A stretch of 64,000 nt of DNA from an uncultured Bacteroidales bacterium (GTDB taxonomy: Bacteria; Bacteroidota; Bacteroidia; Bacteroidales; Paludibacteraceae), in assembly GCA_902780235.1 (NCBI GenBank), contig CACZEL010000006.1, positions 1-64,000 of the forward strand. Direction: 5' to 3'. Made by a program: the position numbers and the translations under genes. Numbering within the stretch: the first letter of the stretch is position 1; each line of letters opens with the position of its first letter. This document shows, in pieces, positions 17,572-27,013 of this stretch. Under the pieces are notes generated by a model. That model saw nothing but the letters and a program-made list of their open reading frames with translations. It had not been told where the DNA came from and made no database searches.

Positions 17572-18864
17572 ATGAAGATAGCATTTACGACATTAGGGTG
17601 CAAGCTCAATTTTGCGGAGTCGAGTGCGTTGGGTAAAGCGCTGATAGAGCGCGGGCATGTGAAAGCGAAGCAAGGCGAAGAAGCGGATATATGCGTGATC
17701 AACACCTGCTCCGTGACCGACGCTGCCGACCATAAAGACCGGCAGATGATTCATCGTATCCGGCGACAGAACCCCAACGCGATCCTGATCGTGACGGGCT
17801 GTTATGCGCAATTGAAACCCGGCGAGATCGCACAGATAGAGGGGGTTGATTATGTATTGGGACAGGACGAGAAATTCAATCTTCCCGATTTTATCGAACA
17901 GATTGAGTCAAAAGTCAAGAGTCAAGAGTCAAGTGTCTATACCTCGGCGATCCGGGAGGTGGATGATTTTCATGGGGCGTACAGCAAGGACGACCGGACA
18001 AGGTGCTTCTTGAAAGTGCAGGACGGATGTAACTATTTCTGCAGTTATTGCACGATCCCCATGGCGCGAGGTAAGAGTCGAAATCCCTCGATTTCATCGT
18101 TGGTAAAGCAGGCGCAAGAAGCGCTGGACGGCGGAGCCAAGGAGATCATCCTGAGCGGCGTCAACATAGGCGATTTCGGTCGTTCAACTAACGAACACTT
18201 TATTGACCTATTACGCGCATTGGACAATTTAGACGGGGATTATCGTATCCGGATCTCGAGTTGTGAGCCGAACCTGCTGAGCGATGAGATCATTGATTTT
18301 GTGGCAGGTAGTAAGCATTTTGCGCCTCATTTTCATATCCCGTTGCAGAGCGGCAGTAACACAGTGCTGAAGATCATGGGTCGTCGATACACGCGGGAAC
18401 TGTTTGCCGAACGGGTCGCGCATATCAAAGCGGTGATGCCGCACGCATTCATCGGAGTCGATTGTATGGTAGGGGTACGCGGAGAGACGGCGGAATGCTG
18501 GACGGATTATATCGATTTCATCGAACAATTACCGGTTAGTCAACTGCATGTATTCACCTATTCGGAGCGCGCCAACACGCGGATGTTAGAGATGGACTTA
18601 GAGGTCGTGCCGCAGAAAGAGCGCGAGCGACGCAGTAAGCAACTCCACGCCATTAGCGCAAAAAAGACCGAGGCTTTCTATAAAGAACACGAAGGCTATC
18701 AAGCCCTCGTGCTGTGGGAGTCCAAAAAAGTCGAAAGTCGAAAGTCAAAAGTCGAAAGCCCTCTTATGTACGGATTCACCGAGAATTATATCAAGGTCAG
18801 TTGTCCGTACGAACGCGCTAAAGTGAACACGTTTGAGCGCATAACTGTGCCGCCTCTACATTAG
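17572..18864 (+). CDS. mtaB: tRNA t6A37 methylthiotransferase MtaB
   Basis: 430 residues. Radical-SAM methylthiotransferase that turns t6A37 of tRNA into ms2t6A37. N-terminal UPF0004 cluster cysteines C10, C46 and C77; radical-SAM CxxxCxxC at 153, 157 and 160 (CNYFCSYC); a C-terminal TRAM-like end (GFTENYIKVSCPYERAKVNT). Two in-frame heptamer tracts insert KVKSQESS (about 114-121) between the UPF0004 and SAM domains and KVESRKSKVES (about 385-395) before TRAM. Both lie in linkers. Its 3' end overlaps the convergent HprK-like gene by 47 bases. Confidence 0.93.
   Translation: MKIAFTTLGCKLNFAESSALGKALIERGHVKAKQGEEADICVINTCSVTDAADHKDRQMIHRIRRQNPNAILIVTGCYAQLKPGEIAQIEGVDYVLGQDEKFNLPDFIEQIESKVKSQESSVYTSAIREVDDFHGAYSKDDRTRCFLKVQDGCNYFCSYCTIPMARGKSRNPSISSLVKQAQEALDGGAKEIILSGVNIGDFGRSTNEHFIDLLRALDNLDGDYRIRISSCEPNLLSDEIIDFVAGSKHFAPHFHIPLQSGSNTVLKIMGRRYTRELFAERVAHIKAVMPHAFIGVDCMVGVRGETAECWTDYIDFIEQLPVSQLHVFTYSERANTRMLEMDLEVVPQKERERRSKQLHAISAKKTEAFYKEHEGYQALVLWESKKVESRKSKVESPLMYGFTENYIKVSCPYERAKVNTFERITVPPLH
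17907..17937. repeat. Heptamer tract (gtcaaaa/gtcaaga) inside mtaB
   Basis: Four and a half units: gtcaaaa, gtcaaga, gtcaaga, gtcaagt, gtc; in frame in an interdomain linker. Confidence 0.93.
18730..18757. repeat. Heptamer tract (gtcgaaa) near the mtaB 3' end
   Basis: Units gtcgaaa, gtcgaaa, gtcaaaa, gtcgaaa; in frame, before the TRAM-like end. Confidence 0.93.
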
Positions 18865-19693
18865 GCAGGCACTCGAGTTTATAGACAGGACAAGCCTCTA
18901 AGAGCGCTGCGATCGACTCATAGATAGCGTCCATCGATTCCGGAAGGATCTTCAACCCGCTCACCGAAGCGAGGATATAGGGATACGCTTGCGTCATACG
19001 CAGGCGTGTTATTTTATTCTCCGGCGCCTGCGCCAGTTGAACGAGTGCTCCGACGGGCGCACTGTCGTTCTTATAACACGGCGTCTTTCCGCTCCACGGC
19101 GTACCATAGACACGCACCGATCCATCGTCAAAGAGGCGCACTGCCGGGTTGTCATCATTAAGCAGCCAAGCTTCTTCGAAAGCCTGCAGCCATTGGCGGG
19201 AATGGGTGCTCTTACCCGTACCCGAATGGCCGAGGAACATATAACCTACTCCATTACGGACGGTGACGGACGAATGGAAAAGGAGCGTCTTCATCGCTAC
19301 CGTCCGGAAAGCATAGACGAGCATGGCGGCGTTATCGATCGCAAAACGGATATAGTCGGGATGGGTGTATAGTTGCACCTCGCTCCAATCCGCGCTGCAT
19401 TGGATCATGCTGACGATCGGTCCGTCTTTGGAGACCGACACGCCCAAGAGCCATTCGCCTTTGTCATTCTTGTACATCTCGATTCGCGGCATGTCGTCGT
19501 CCGAACTATCGGTATAGACATGGGTCCAATCCTTGATCTCCATGCACGAAGACTCATGCACATGAATTATGAACATTTGAGTTGCGCCGATTTGATCGGT
19601 GATAAAAGGTGTATAATTTGGCAGCAGGTCAAAATGTTGCGGTTCTGCTTCGATGGCGAACAGGTGGTCGCCGACGAGATAATAATTGATCAT
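18818..19693 (-). CDS. HprK-like P-loop kinase-fold protein
   Basis: 291 residues from the ATG at 19693; an earlier ATG at 19726 adds 11 repeat-derived residues. The C-terminal half resembles the HPr-kinase/PEPCK fold: LFHSSVTVRNGVGYMFLGHSG carries the typical histidine, followed by P-loop GHSGTGKST (155-163 from this start) and LLNDDNPAVRLF with two acidic residues. No HPr gene is visible nearby and the N-terminal half is unlike true HprK, so the substrate is unknown. In other bacteria related HprK-like proteins accompany PqqD-type peptide-modification loci, which are not seen here. It follows addB closely (start 30 bases inside or beside its stop) and is convergent with mtaB. Confidence 0.75.
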   Translation of the reverse strand: MINYYLVGDHLFAIEAEPQHFDLLPNYTPFITDQIGATQMFIIHVHESSCMEIKDWTHVYTDSSDDDMPRIEMYKNDKGEWLLGVSVSKDGPIVSMIQCSADWSEVQLYTHPDYIRFAIDNAAMLVYAFRTVAMKTLLFHSSVTVRNGVGYMFLGHSGTGKSTHSRQWLQAFEEAWLLNDDNPAVRLFDDGSVRVYGTPWSGKTPCYKNDSAPVGALVQLAQAPENKITRLRMTQAYPYILASVSGLKILPESMDAIYESIAALLEACPVYKLECLPNVEAAQLCAQTCSL

Positions 19694-19730
19694 TTCAAAC
19701 TTATAATTTATGATTTCAAATTTCAATATT
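19692..19730. repeat. atttcaaa repeats at the addB/HprK-like junction
   Basis: Two copies of atttcaaa with ttataattt spacers. They overlap the addB stop and the alternative starts of the next gene. Confidence 0.7.
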
Positions 19731-22491
19731 CAGAGGGTTTGCGGCCACAGAGGCGGTAGAACTTACAATGCGGCGGACATTTGCCGGGTTCGCAAGGCGG
19801 GAAATCGGTTGTGGTGACCACCTCTTTGACCTTGGCCTGCAAAGTTTCCAAGAACGGCTCATGGATAGCGCGATAGTCCGTGACGGTCGTATTATCCACA
19901 TCGAGCGTGGTGACGATATCGGTGAGGCGACGTCGGCAGAAGAAGAGGTGCGGTTCGATCGGCAGCCCGGTCTTGTCATTCGTCATGACCGCATGGGAAT
20001 AGATAAGCGTTTGTCGCACATAACTCTTCATCTCGTCCGCCATGATATTGTCCCAATTTGCCGTCATCTTCTCTTCATGGGTCTTATCATTATAACCGCC
20101 TGATTTATAATCGATCACACGCAGGATCTCTGCACCTTCCGGACCGTAGATATCGAGTCGGTCTATCTTACCGCCCGTTTGAATCGTCCCTACTCCTTCG
20201 ATGGTCACAGGGAAATAGCAGGGCTGCTCCAACATATAAACCTGCAGACCAACCTTGGCATCTTCGCGATCTCGCTCGAGGATATTGCGCACATAGCCCT
20301 TGATGACCACGTTCTCGGAGGTGTGTTCCTCCGGAATATAACTGTTAGCTCTTGGCTCTTGGCTATTGGCTTCTTTGTTCATGGCATCGTAGGCTGCCAT
20401 GAGGGCTTCGTTGAGTTTGTCTTCGGAAGTGCGGATTTGTTCGATGGCATCGGGAGAAATACGCGTCGGATGGATGTTATCGCAATGCAGGAAATGCGTG
20501 TAGATATACTCCATAGCATGGTGCACAAACGAACCGATCGTGTTGTCCTCGAACTGCGTCTCTTTCTCTTCCTCAGGATACAGATGCTCCACATAGCGGT
20601 AATAGAACGCCAGCGGACAGGTGATAAACGAATTGATCGCGCTGGGTGATAGATGGCGCGGGTGCGTGGACCAAAGCGATACCTTCGGTTTCTCGTCCGG
20701 TTGCACATCCGCGATCGTATTGGGTTCTTGCAGTTCCTCCAGCGTCACATCAAAAGCGTCCGAATAGAGGATCTGCATGATGAAACGCGACATGCCTCGA
20801 CTACCGCCTATCGTGTCGGGTTGACCGTACATAAGCGTTGTGTGTCCGGCGCGGCTGAGCAGGCGGAAGAAGTTATACGCATAGATCGTTGCTTTCTCAT
20901 CCGAGGTCTGCATGTGGTAGGTCTTGCGGAGGTAGAAAGGAATGAAGGAAGCGTCCGTTTGCCGTTGGGGAAGAATACCTTCATCCACATTGAGTATCAG
21001 CAGTTTATCGAAATCCAACAGACGTGTCTCGAGTACACCCATGACCTGTATGTCCGTGACGGGTTCGCCATGGAAAGGCATGGTCACATTCTCCATCGTA
21101 CGCCGCATGAGCAAGCGTATCAGTTTGCGCGTAACAGGTATATCGCCTAAGCCTTCTGCGATCAACAACCGCATTTGGTTCGCTATCTTCCTCACTTGGT
21201 ATTCGGACTCGAGGATAAGCAGGTCTTTCCAGGATAGCGTAGTTTCCGTAGATTCCGTATTTTCCGTAGTTTCAGGGAAGATGCCTTTCAGGAAACTCTC
21301 GATGAAATCGGGAGAAACAAGGTCATCGGCCTTACCGTTTTTCTTATCGTAGAGCCAAGCCATCGCGCGGGCATAGACGGCCGTGTTGCGCAGCGGAAAA
21401 CCCTTGGTGATATTGATCGGTTCGGGCGCATCTTGATCGGGCAGTTGGATCGCCGGAAGCGCATAGATGACAGGCTCCAGCATGGTCTCATCGCAAATGA
21501 CTACACCCACTTTTTGCCCCTTCGCCGTATAATTCTGTTGCAACCACCGATGGACATACTGCGCCTGGGCCTCTTTGGAGACGCAAGAGATGATGTTGAC
21601 CGATGTTTGATGTTTGATGTTTGATGTTTGATGTTGGTCGAGAGCATTGCCTAACAACTCCGCATTCTTCTGCGCAAAAGAGAAGGCTTTCGTATTGGTT
21701 TGAAAATCAGGCACATAATCCCAATAGAAAAGAGCTTGTTGCTGTTCCTTGAGACGCAACATCAATTCGCGTTCAACAGGCAGCAGGTAGTTAAAGCCCA
21801 CAAAGACGAAGGTGCGTCCTGCTATCTTCGATTGGATCGTTTCGTCATCCCATAGCTCTATCACCGCCCGTTGCCGCATTCCCGGATAGCCCTTCTGCTC
21901 CGCGCTCATCTGCGCACGAAGGTCCGTATAAAGCGTGTATAGTTGACGCCAGAGAGATTCATATTGATTCTTGATAGAGTCATTAGTCGTTGGTCGTTCG
22001 TCATTGGTGATTGGATTGATAAGGGCACGAAGGCGTTCTTCCACTTCGGGATCGAGTTGCCATGTACTCAGTTCATGCGCCGCGATGGTGTTCTCAAAGA
22101 AATTCGGTACCTCTTCGGCATGCATGGACGCGTCGATATTCGTGAAGTCCGCAAGCATCTGACGCCCCCAGGTGTAGAACATGTCCAAGGACATGGGCTC
22201 TTGGCTGTTCGCTCTTAGCTCTTGGCTATATAGTTTATACAACCGAACGATTGTAAATAACTCATCTTCGGCATAGAGAGGGCTGAGATAGTCTTGCAGT
22301 TGGGTAAGGGTCTGGACAGTAGGTGCCCAGATGGCTTGTGCGTTTCGTGCTTTCTGCAGTAGGAGCAGTTCATTCTTAAGAATGAGTCCTGCACGATGGG
22401 AGGGCAGCACGAAGGTCGTGCGGCTCAACTGCTTCCAATCCATCTTGTCCAAGATAGAAAGGGCTACCTGTTGGAGGAAACTATCTTTCAT
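19723..22491 (-). CDS. addB: AddB-like PD-(D/E)XK nuclease subunit with five repeat insertions
   Basis: 922 residues, partner of the helicase encoded just upstream; together they should process double-strand breaks for RecA as AddAB. An N-terminal inactivated helicase-like region is followed by a C-terminal RecB-family nuclease: GGKIDRLDI (D778), VIDYKSG (D794, K796) and H656. C625 with C900, C905, C909 and/or C915 fits the iron-sulfur cluster of AddB nucleases. Repeat tracts add SQELRANSQEP (about 89-99), NPITNDERPTTND (about 159-171), QHQTSNIKHQTS (about 286-297), TENTESTETT (about 409-418) and NSQEPRANS (about 709-717). None touches a catalytic motif and all keep frame. The divergence from classical AddB makes the exact name less certain than the nuclease assignment. 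Confidence 0.85.
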   Translation of the reverse strand: MKDSFLQQVALSILDKMDWKQLSRTTFVLPSHRAGLILKNELLLLQKARNAQAIWAPTVQTLTQLQDYLSPLYAEDELFTIVRLYKLYSQELRANSQEPMSLDMFYTWGRQMLADFTNIDASMHAEEVPNFFENTIAAHELSTWQLDPEVEERLRALINPITNDERPTTNDSIKNQYESLWRQLYTLYTDLRAQMSAEQKGYPGMRQRAVIELWDDETIQSKIAGRTFVFVGFNYLLPVERELMLRLKEQQQALFYWDYVPDFQTNTKAFSFAQKNAELLGNALDQHQTSNIKHQTSVNIISCVSKEAQAQYVHRWLQQNYTAKGQKVGVVICDETMLEPVIYALPAIQLPDQDAPEPINITKGFPLRNTAVYARAMAWLYDKKNGKADDLVSPDFIESFLKGIFPETTENTESTETTLSWKDLLILESEYQVRKIANQMRLLIAEGLGDIPVTRKLIRLLMRRTMENVTMPFHGEPVTDIQVMGVLETRLLDFDKLLILNVDEGILPQRQTDASFIPFYLRKTYHMQTSDEKATIYAYNFFRLLSRAGHTTLMYGQPDTIGGSRGMSRFIMQILYSDAFDVTLEELQEPNTIADVQPDEKPKVSLWSTHPRHLSPSAINSFITCPLAFYYRYVEHLYPEEEKETQFEDNTIGSFVHHAMEYIYTHFLHCDNIHPTRISPDAIEQIRTSEDKLNEALMAAYDAMNKEANSQEPRANSYIPEEHTSENVVIKGYVRNILERDREDAKVGLQVYMLEQPCYFPVTIEGVGTIQTGGKIDRLDIYGPEGAEILRVIDYKSGGYNDKTHEEKMTANWDNIMADEMKSYVRQTLIYSHAVMTNDKTGLPIEPHLFFCRRRLTDIVTTLDVDNTTVTDYRAIHEPFLETLQAKVKEVVTTTDFPPCEPGKCPPHCKFYRLCGRKPSEY
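20344..20375. repeat. gctcttg heptamer tract inside addB
   Basis: Units gctcttg, gctcttg, gctattg, gcttctt; encodes NSQEPRANS on the minus strand. Confidence 0.9.
21243..21273. repeat. 9-bp tract (tttccgtag) inside addB
   Basis: Units tttccgtag, attccgtat, tttccgtag, tttc; encodes TENTESTETT. Confidence 0.92.
21602..21636. repeat. gatgttt heptamer tract inside addB
   Basis: Four gatgttt units and a fifth gatgttg; the peptide is HQTSNIKHQTS, the three-frame reading of one heptamer. Confidence 0.95.
21980..22020. repeat. cgttggt / cattggtgatt repeat tract inside addB
   Basis: Imperfect repeats of gtcattagtcgttggtcgtt words; encodes NPITNDERPTTND. Confidence 0.75.
22197..22228. repeat. gctcttg heptamer tract inside addB (5' part)
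   Basis: Units gctcttg, gctgttc, gctctta, gctcttg; encodes SQELRANSQEP. Confidence 0.92.
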
Positions 22492-22493
22492 TT

Positions 22494-22521
22494 GGCTGTT
22501 GGCTATTGGCTATTAGCTTTT
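22494..22521. repeat. ggctatt heptamer tract between addA and addB
   Basis: Units ggctgtt, ggctatt, ggctatt, agctttt; fills the 21-base spacer and includes the addA stop. Confidence 0.9.
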
Positions 22522-25521
22522 GACTAGGACTAATTTTTTCTCACGAGCGAACCATAGATAGCCTCGAACGGGGTTGTACCCCATCCGGCTAAGGGCCTGC
22601 TTGTACTCACTCACTTGGGTGATATAGTGCTCATTCCAGTTACCGAACTTATAATCAAGCACGATGGCTTCGTGGGTATTCGGATTGATCATGACGCGGT
22701 CGGGACGCAGTTCGCGTTCATCGATATAGATCGCCTCTTCGAGTCGCAGTTCCCACGGCGCAGTAAACCAATCCCGCATCTCGGGACTTCCTTCCCAAGC
22801 CGATGAGATCAAGGAGCGCAGTTCTTCCCTTTGCGCTTTGTCACGTATCTCCCCGCGTGTCTCAAAAGCATCCAAGACCTGATCCAGTTCATCCGCTTTG
22901 CGGATGTTCGCAAAGATCTCATGGCATAGCGTACCTTCTTCCATACGCGCCAGACGCCGATAGGCCTCTTCGCCGTTCTCAGTATAAAGGGCTCCCTCCT
23001 GCGATTGGACGAACCGTACCTGATCGCTGTTCGACCAAAGGTCGGCTGTTTGGCTCTTGGCTGTTAGCTGTTGGCTCTTAGCCTTGATAACCGGCGTACC
23101 GGCTTCGTAATCCTCGCCGAAGGCGTCCATGAGGTATTTGCCGACATGGTTGCACGCTCCGCGTTTGCCGTCCTTATTGACCGAATAAGCGGTATAGACG
23201 AAGAGGTTATCTTCGGCACGGGTAAGGGCGACATAGAGCATGTTGAGGTTATCGATCCGCATGTTCGTTCGCTCGTCGGTACACGCCTCGCTATAATCAG
23301 ACTCCGCCATCTCGTCCCCAAAGGGGATAGGCACAAAATCACCGGTTTCATCGACTTTTTCCGACACCGGACACCATATTTTGGGTTTATGCTTGCCATC
23401 CTCGCGCTCCCAGGTAGCGAACGGCACAAAGATCGTCTGCGCCTGAAGACCCTTGGAGGCATGGATGGTCATGATCTGTATTGCATTGGAGGAGGTGACC
23501 GGAATCGATTTGCCATGCATGGTATCGTCCCAATAGATAAGGAACTGCTCCATGTCGCTACCATACGCGCCCACGTACTCGCGTGTGCGGTCTAATAAGG
23601 CGTTGAGATAGGCGGTTTCCGTACCGGTATAATGTCCTTCAGCATCGGTGAGCAGGATCCGTATCAGTTCGCATATCGCCTCGTATAAAGGCGTTTTGTC
23701 GGTAACAACGGCTTGTATTTGCTCGATGACATCGGGCGAACTCACCCTCTGCTCGACAAAACGTTTGGCCACCGGGTCGTTATGCACGCGGTACCGCAAA
23801 GCGGCTATCAGCAGTTGGACATCCGTGGAAGCCTCCAAGAGGAAACTGTCGGCACTGACGATTGGAAGGTCGGTCAATCCACATATCATCGCCGCCTCTT
23901 TTTTCTCCCGCACAAGGATCATTATGTCCGATGGATTCGCACCTTTTTGTAACAGATCCTCTATCTGCGCCAGCATCTCCAGCGCGAGGTCTTCTTTCTT
24001 GGCATTGACCTTCGCTTGGAATCGCACATAGCCGCCTTTCTTCTTGTCAGATTGGTAGTATTGGTCGAGTGCCTCCGGGGTAAATCCCTCGCTGTAGATA
24101 CGTTTCGTCAGGTCATCTCCTGCCGCATTGATGATATGATCAAAGAGCGTCAAGTTGAATTTCACGACTTCTTCACTACTGCGGAAATTGCGTGTGAGCG
24201 AAGTGAAGCGCTCATTGATCCGATCCTTCGTTAACTCGTTCATTCCTTCACTCGTTAACTCATCCATGATATGCCAATCACCGTTGCGCCAGCGGTAGAT
24301 CGATTGTTTGATATCGCCCACGATGAGCAAGGTATTTCCTGCGCCGGCGAGCACATCCATGAGTAGCTGCCTGATCACGCGCCATTGGAGTTGGCTCGTG
24401 TCCTGGAACTCATCCATGAGCACGTGCTTGAAGCGGATACCGGCTTTTTCCAAGATGAAATCCGCGTCTCCGGTGCGCAAGGCATTGGTGAGCGTACTCG
24501 CCGTACGCGCCAAAAGGGCACAGTTGGCTTCGGCTAAGTTACGCTGAATGATCGCTTGCAGCGACGCCATCAGTTCCATGTCACGACTCATCCGAATCGT
24601 GAGGAAAAGGGAGTTATAGGTCTTGCCTAAGTTTTCCGCAAGAGCACTAGCCGTTGCCATCTCGTCCGCGTTGCAGAATTTCTTGGATACGCCTCGGAAA
24701 CGATCTTTGCCGGACACCTTTTCGGGTGCTTCAACAGAGCGTCCGAGACGATCGTAGGCTGCTTTGGTATAGCGGTTATAGTCGGTAGGGTTACAAGATC
24801 GAAGGATGTCCCTGAGCTGTGCCACCTGCGGGTCATTCGCCCATCGCTGCTCGATAGCGGCACGTCTGCGGGCGATAGCCGGCGCATCGAAGAGAATCTT
24901 CCCTTCGGCATCCAACATCTGCACCGACTCATTGTATAATTCCATCGCCAAGTCGCACAAGCTCTGCCGCACATTCCAATGACTCTCCTGATCGAGTTTG
25001 ACCTGCATATAGTCCTCGAGAATCGCGCGGTCGGCTGCCGTGAGGTCGGTAGCCAACAATTGATCCACAGCCTGCTCGATCACATGCTTCACATCCAACT
25101 CCGTGTGCAAGCCGGCACTCTCATGCAGGATACCCGCCAGACCGCTGAGCAGGGTCTGCAAGAACGAGTCGATCGTCTGCACCTGAACATTATCATAATC
25201 GAGCAACATCTGCCTAAAGCACTCCCCTGCCCGACGGCGTAAGGAAGCCTCATCGGCTTGTGCGTTACGAAGCATGAACGAACGGGCATAATTGAGGAAA
25301 GCCGTCTCGCCACCTTCGGCGATACCATGCAGGAAAGCCAGAATACGCTCACTCATCTCCGCCGTCGCTTTGTTAGTGAACGTGATCGCCAAAATCGAGC
25401 GATAATCCTCGCCCGAAAGCAACAAACCAATGTAATAGGCGGCTAAAGTGTAAGTCTTACCCGTACCGGCTGAAGCCTTGCAGATGGTCACGGGACGATG
25501 TATGTTAATCAATGAATCCAT
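22513..25521 (-). CDS. addA: AddA-like UvrD-family helicase-nuclease
   Basis: 1002 residues from the ATG at 25521, which follows the promoter at 25530; the frame upstream to 25605 has no support. Superfamily 1 helicase: Walker A ASAGTGKTYT (16-25), AITFTNKATAEMSER motif Ia, VLMDEFQDTSQLQW motif II, GDIKQSIYRWRNGD motif III, IMTIHASKGLQ motif V, and MLYVALTRAEDNLFVY motif VI. The C-terminal VLDYKFGNW (about 953) is the RecB-type nuclease motif. It unwinds and degrades DNA ends together with the addB product. Two in-frame tracts add EGMNELTKDRINERF (about 418-432) and KSQQLTAKSQTA (about 812-825). Confidence 0.9.
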   Translation of the reverse strand: MDSLINIHRPVTICKASAGTGKTYTLAAYYIGLLLSGEDYRSILAITFTNKATAEMSERILAFLHGIAEGGETAFLNYARSFMLRNAQADEASLRRRAGECFRQMLLDYDNVQVQTIDSFLQTLLSGLAGILHESAGLHTELDVKHVIEQAVDQLLATDLTAADRAILEDYMQVKLDQESHWNVRQSLCDLAMELYNESVQMLDAEGKILFDAPAIARRRAAIEQRWANDPQVAQLRDILRSCNPTDYNRYTKAAYDRLGRSVEAPEKVSGKDRFRGVSKKFCNADEMATASALAENLGKTYNSLFLTIRMSRDMELMASLQAIIQRNLAEANCALLARTASTLTNALRTGDADFILEKAGIRFKHVLMDEFQDTSQLQWRVIRQLLMDVLAGAGNTLLIVGDIKQSIYRWRNGDWHIMDELTSEGMNELTKDRINERFTSLTRNFRSSEEVVKFNLTLFDHIINAAGDDLTKRIYSEGFTPEALDQYYQSDKKKGGYVRFQAKVNAKKEDLALEMLAQIEDLLQKGANPSDIMILVREKKEAAMICGLTDLPIVSADSFLLEASTDVQLLIAALRYRVHNDPVAKRFVEQRVSSPDVIEQIQAVVTDKTPLYEAICELIRILLTDAEGHYTGTETAYLNALLDRTREYVGAYGSDMEQFLIYWDDTMHGKSIPVTSSNAIQIMTIHASKGLQAQTIFVPFATWEREDGKHKPKIWCPVSEKVDETGDFVPIPFGDEMAESDYSEACTDERTNMRIDNLNMLYVALTRAEDNLFVYTAYSVNKDGKRGACNHVGKYLMDAFGEDYEAGTPVIKAKSQQLTAKSQTADLWSNSDQVRFVQSQEGALYTENGEEAYRRLARMEEGTLCHEIFANIRKADELDQVLDAFETRGEIRDKAQREELRSLISSAWEGSPEMRDWFTAPWELRLEEAIYIDERELRPDRVMINPNTHEAIVLDYKFGNWNEHYITQVSEYKQALSRMGYNPVRGYLWFAREKKLVLVKS
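23044..23086. repeat. ggctgtt heptamer tract inside addA
   Basis: Six units (ggctgttt, ggctctt, ggctgtt, agctgtt, ggctctt, agccttg); encodes AKSQQLTAKSQTAD. Confidence 0.92.
24227..24266. repeat. Octamer tract (ctcgttaa) inside addA
   Basis: Units ttcgttaa, ctcgttca, ttccttca, ctcgttaa, ctcatcca; encodes MNELTKDRINE. Confidence 0.92.
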
Positions 25522-25529
25522 TTTCGCTG

Positions 25530-25560
25530 CAAAGATACGAAAAAAAAATGAATTAAACAA
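25530..25560 (-). promoter_or_regulatory. Promoter of addA-addB
   Basis: -7 TATCTTTG (25530-25537), 20 bases, -33 TTG (25558-25560) on the minus strand; 9 bases before the start codon. Confidence 0.77.
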
Positions 25561-25599
25561 GTAGAACCTATATTTTTTTGTAAAAAATCCGCTCAATAT

Positions 25600-25630
25600 T
25601 TGCACATGTGCGATTTTTGTTGTATCTTTG
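25600..25630 (+). promoter_or_regulatory. Promoter of glyA
   Basis: TTG (25600-25602), 20 bases, TATCTTTG (25623-25630), divergent from the addA promoter. Confidence 0.77.
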
Positions 25631-25659
25631 CAGCAAGTTTTAAACTGTTAAATCGTATT

Positions 25660-26940
25660 ATGAATCGAGACACGGAGATTTTTGACATCATCCGCCGTGA
25701 GCGGGAGCGTCAGACAAAGGGCATTGAGTTAATTGCCAGTGAGAATTTCGTGAGTGACCAAGTGATGGAGGCGATGGGTAGCGTGCTGACCAACAAGTAC
25801 GCAGAGGGTTATCCCGGTCATCGCTATTACGGGGGCTGCGAAGTGGTGGATATCGCGGAGAATATCGCGCGGGAGCGTCTAAAAAAGTTGTACGACGCGG
25901 AGTACGTGAACGTACAGCCGCACTCGGGTGCGCAGGCGAACATGGCCGTTTTCATGGCTTGTCTCAAAGCCGGCGACACGTTCATGGGTCTCAACCTGAG
26001 TCATGGCGGTCACCTGAGTCACGGTTCGGCGGTCAATTTCAGCGGTCTGATGTTCAACGCGATCGGTTATGACTTGGACGAAGCGACAGGTCGTGTCGAT
26101 TACGATGACTTGGAGCGTAAGGCGCGCGAGCACAAGCCGAAACTGATTATCGCAGGTGCGAGTGCGTACAGCCGCGAATGGAATTATGCCCGTATTCGCA
26201 AGGTAGCCGATGAGATCGGTGCGATCTTCATGGTCGATATGGCGCACCCGGCAGGACTCATCGCAGCCGGTCTGCTGGATAACCCGCTCAAATACGCCCA
26301 TATCGTGACGAGCACGACGCACAAGACCCTTCGTGGTCCGCGCGGAGGTGTGATCCTGATGGGCAAAGACTTCGATAATCCGTGGGGTAAGACCACGCCG
26401 AAGGGAGAGATCAAGAAGATGAGCGCCCTACTCGACTCCGCTGTCTTCCCGGGTACGCAAGGAGGCCCGCTGGAGCATGTGATCGCCGCCAAAGCTGTTG
26501 CTTTCGGCGAAGCGCTGACCGACGATTTTAAGGTTTATCAGCAACAAGTGAAGAAGAACGCAGCCGTGATGGCAGAGGCGTTCATGCAGAAGGGCTACAA
26601 GGTCATCTCCGGCGGTACGGACAACCACTCCATGTTGATTGACCTGCGCACCAAATATCCGGACTTGACGGGTAAGGTAGCGGAGCAAGCGCTTGTAAGC
26701 GCCGATATCACGACGAACAAGAACATGGTGCCGTTTGACAGCCGTTCGGCTTTCCAGACCTCCGGTCTGCGCTTCGGTACCCCGGCGATCACGACCCGTG
26801 GTCTGAAGGAAGATCAGATGCCGTGGATCGTAGAGCTGATCGACCGCGTGCTGCAAGATCCGACCAGCGAAGCGGTCATCGCTGCCGTTCGCGCAGAAGT
26901 GAACCGCGAGATGAACCAACATCCGCTGTTCGCGTGGTAA
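25660..26940 (+). CDS. glyA: Serine hydroxymethyltransferase
   Basis: 426 residues from the ATG at 25660; the frame extends to 25600 but that part overlaps the promoter. Interconverts serine plus tetrahydrofolate with glycine plus methylene-tetrahydrofolate; PLP enzyme, cytoplasmic dimer or tetramer. Marks: [12 protein letters not shown] (21-32), [15 protein letters not shown] (45-59), [10 protein letters not shown] (191-200), and PLP lysine K222 in [13 protein letters not shown]. Monocistronic, ending in a bidirectional terminator. Links functionally to gcvT at 50.9 kb. Confidence 0.98.
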   Translation: MNRDTEIFDIIRRERERQTKGIELIASENFVSDQVMEAMGSVLTNKYAEGYPGHRYYGGCEVVDIAENIARERLKKLYDAEYVNVQPHSGAQANMAVFMACLKAGDTFMGLNLSHGGHLSHGSAVNFSGLMFNAIGYDLDEATGRVDYDDLERKAREHKPKLIIAGASAYSREWNYARIRKVADEIGAIFMVDMAHPAGLIAAGLLDNPLKYAHIVTSTTHKTLRGPRGGVILMGKDFDNPWGKTTPKGEIKKMSALLDSAVFPGTQGGPLEHVIAAKAVAFGEALTDDFKVYQQQVKKNAAVMAEAFMQKGYKVISGGTDNHSMLIDLRTKYPDLTGKVAEQALVSADITTNKNMVPFDSRSAFQTSGLRFGTPAITTRGLKEDQMPWIVELIDRVLQDPTSEAVIAAVRAEVNREMNQHPLFAW

Positions 26941-26946
26941 GGTGAA

Positions 26947-26981
26947 AGCTAAGAGCTAAGAGCTAAAAGCTAAGAGCTAAA
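26947..26981. repeat. agctaag heptamer tract after glyA
   Basis: Five units: agctaag, agctaag, agctaaa, agctaag, agctaaa. This is the intergenic version of the word found inside addA, addB and the DPP-IV-like gene. Confidence 0.95.
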
Positions 26982-26982
26982 A

Positions 26983-27013
26983 AAGTGTCCATCGAATGAA
27001 GGACACTTTTTTT
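26983..27013. terminator. Bidirectional terminator between glyA and the AraC gene
   Basis: 8-bp stem AAGTGTCC/GGACACTT (26983-26990 with 27001-27008), with A-run on the left and T-run on the right, so it serves both convergent genes. Confidence 0.88.
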
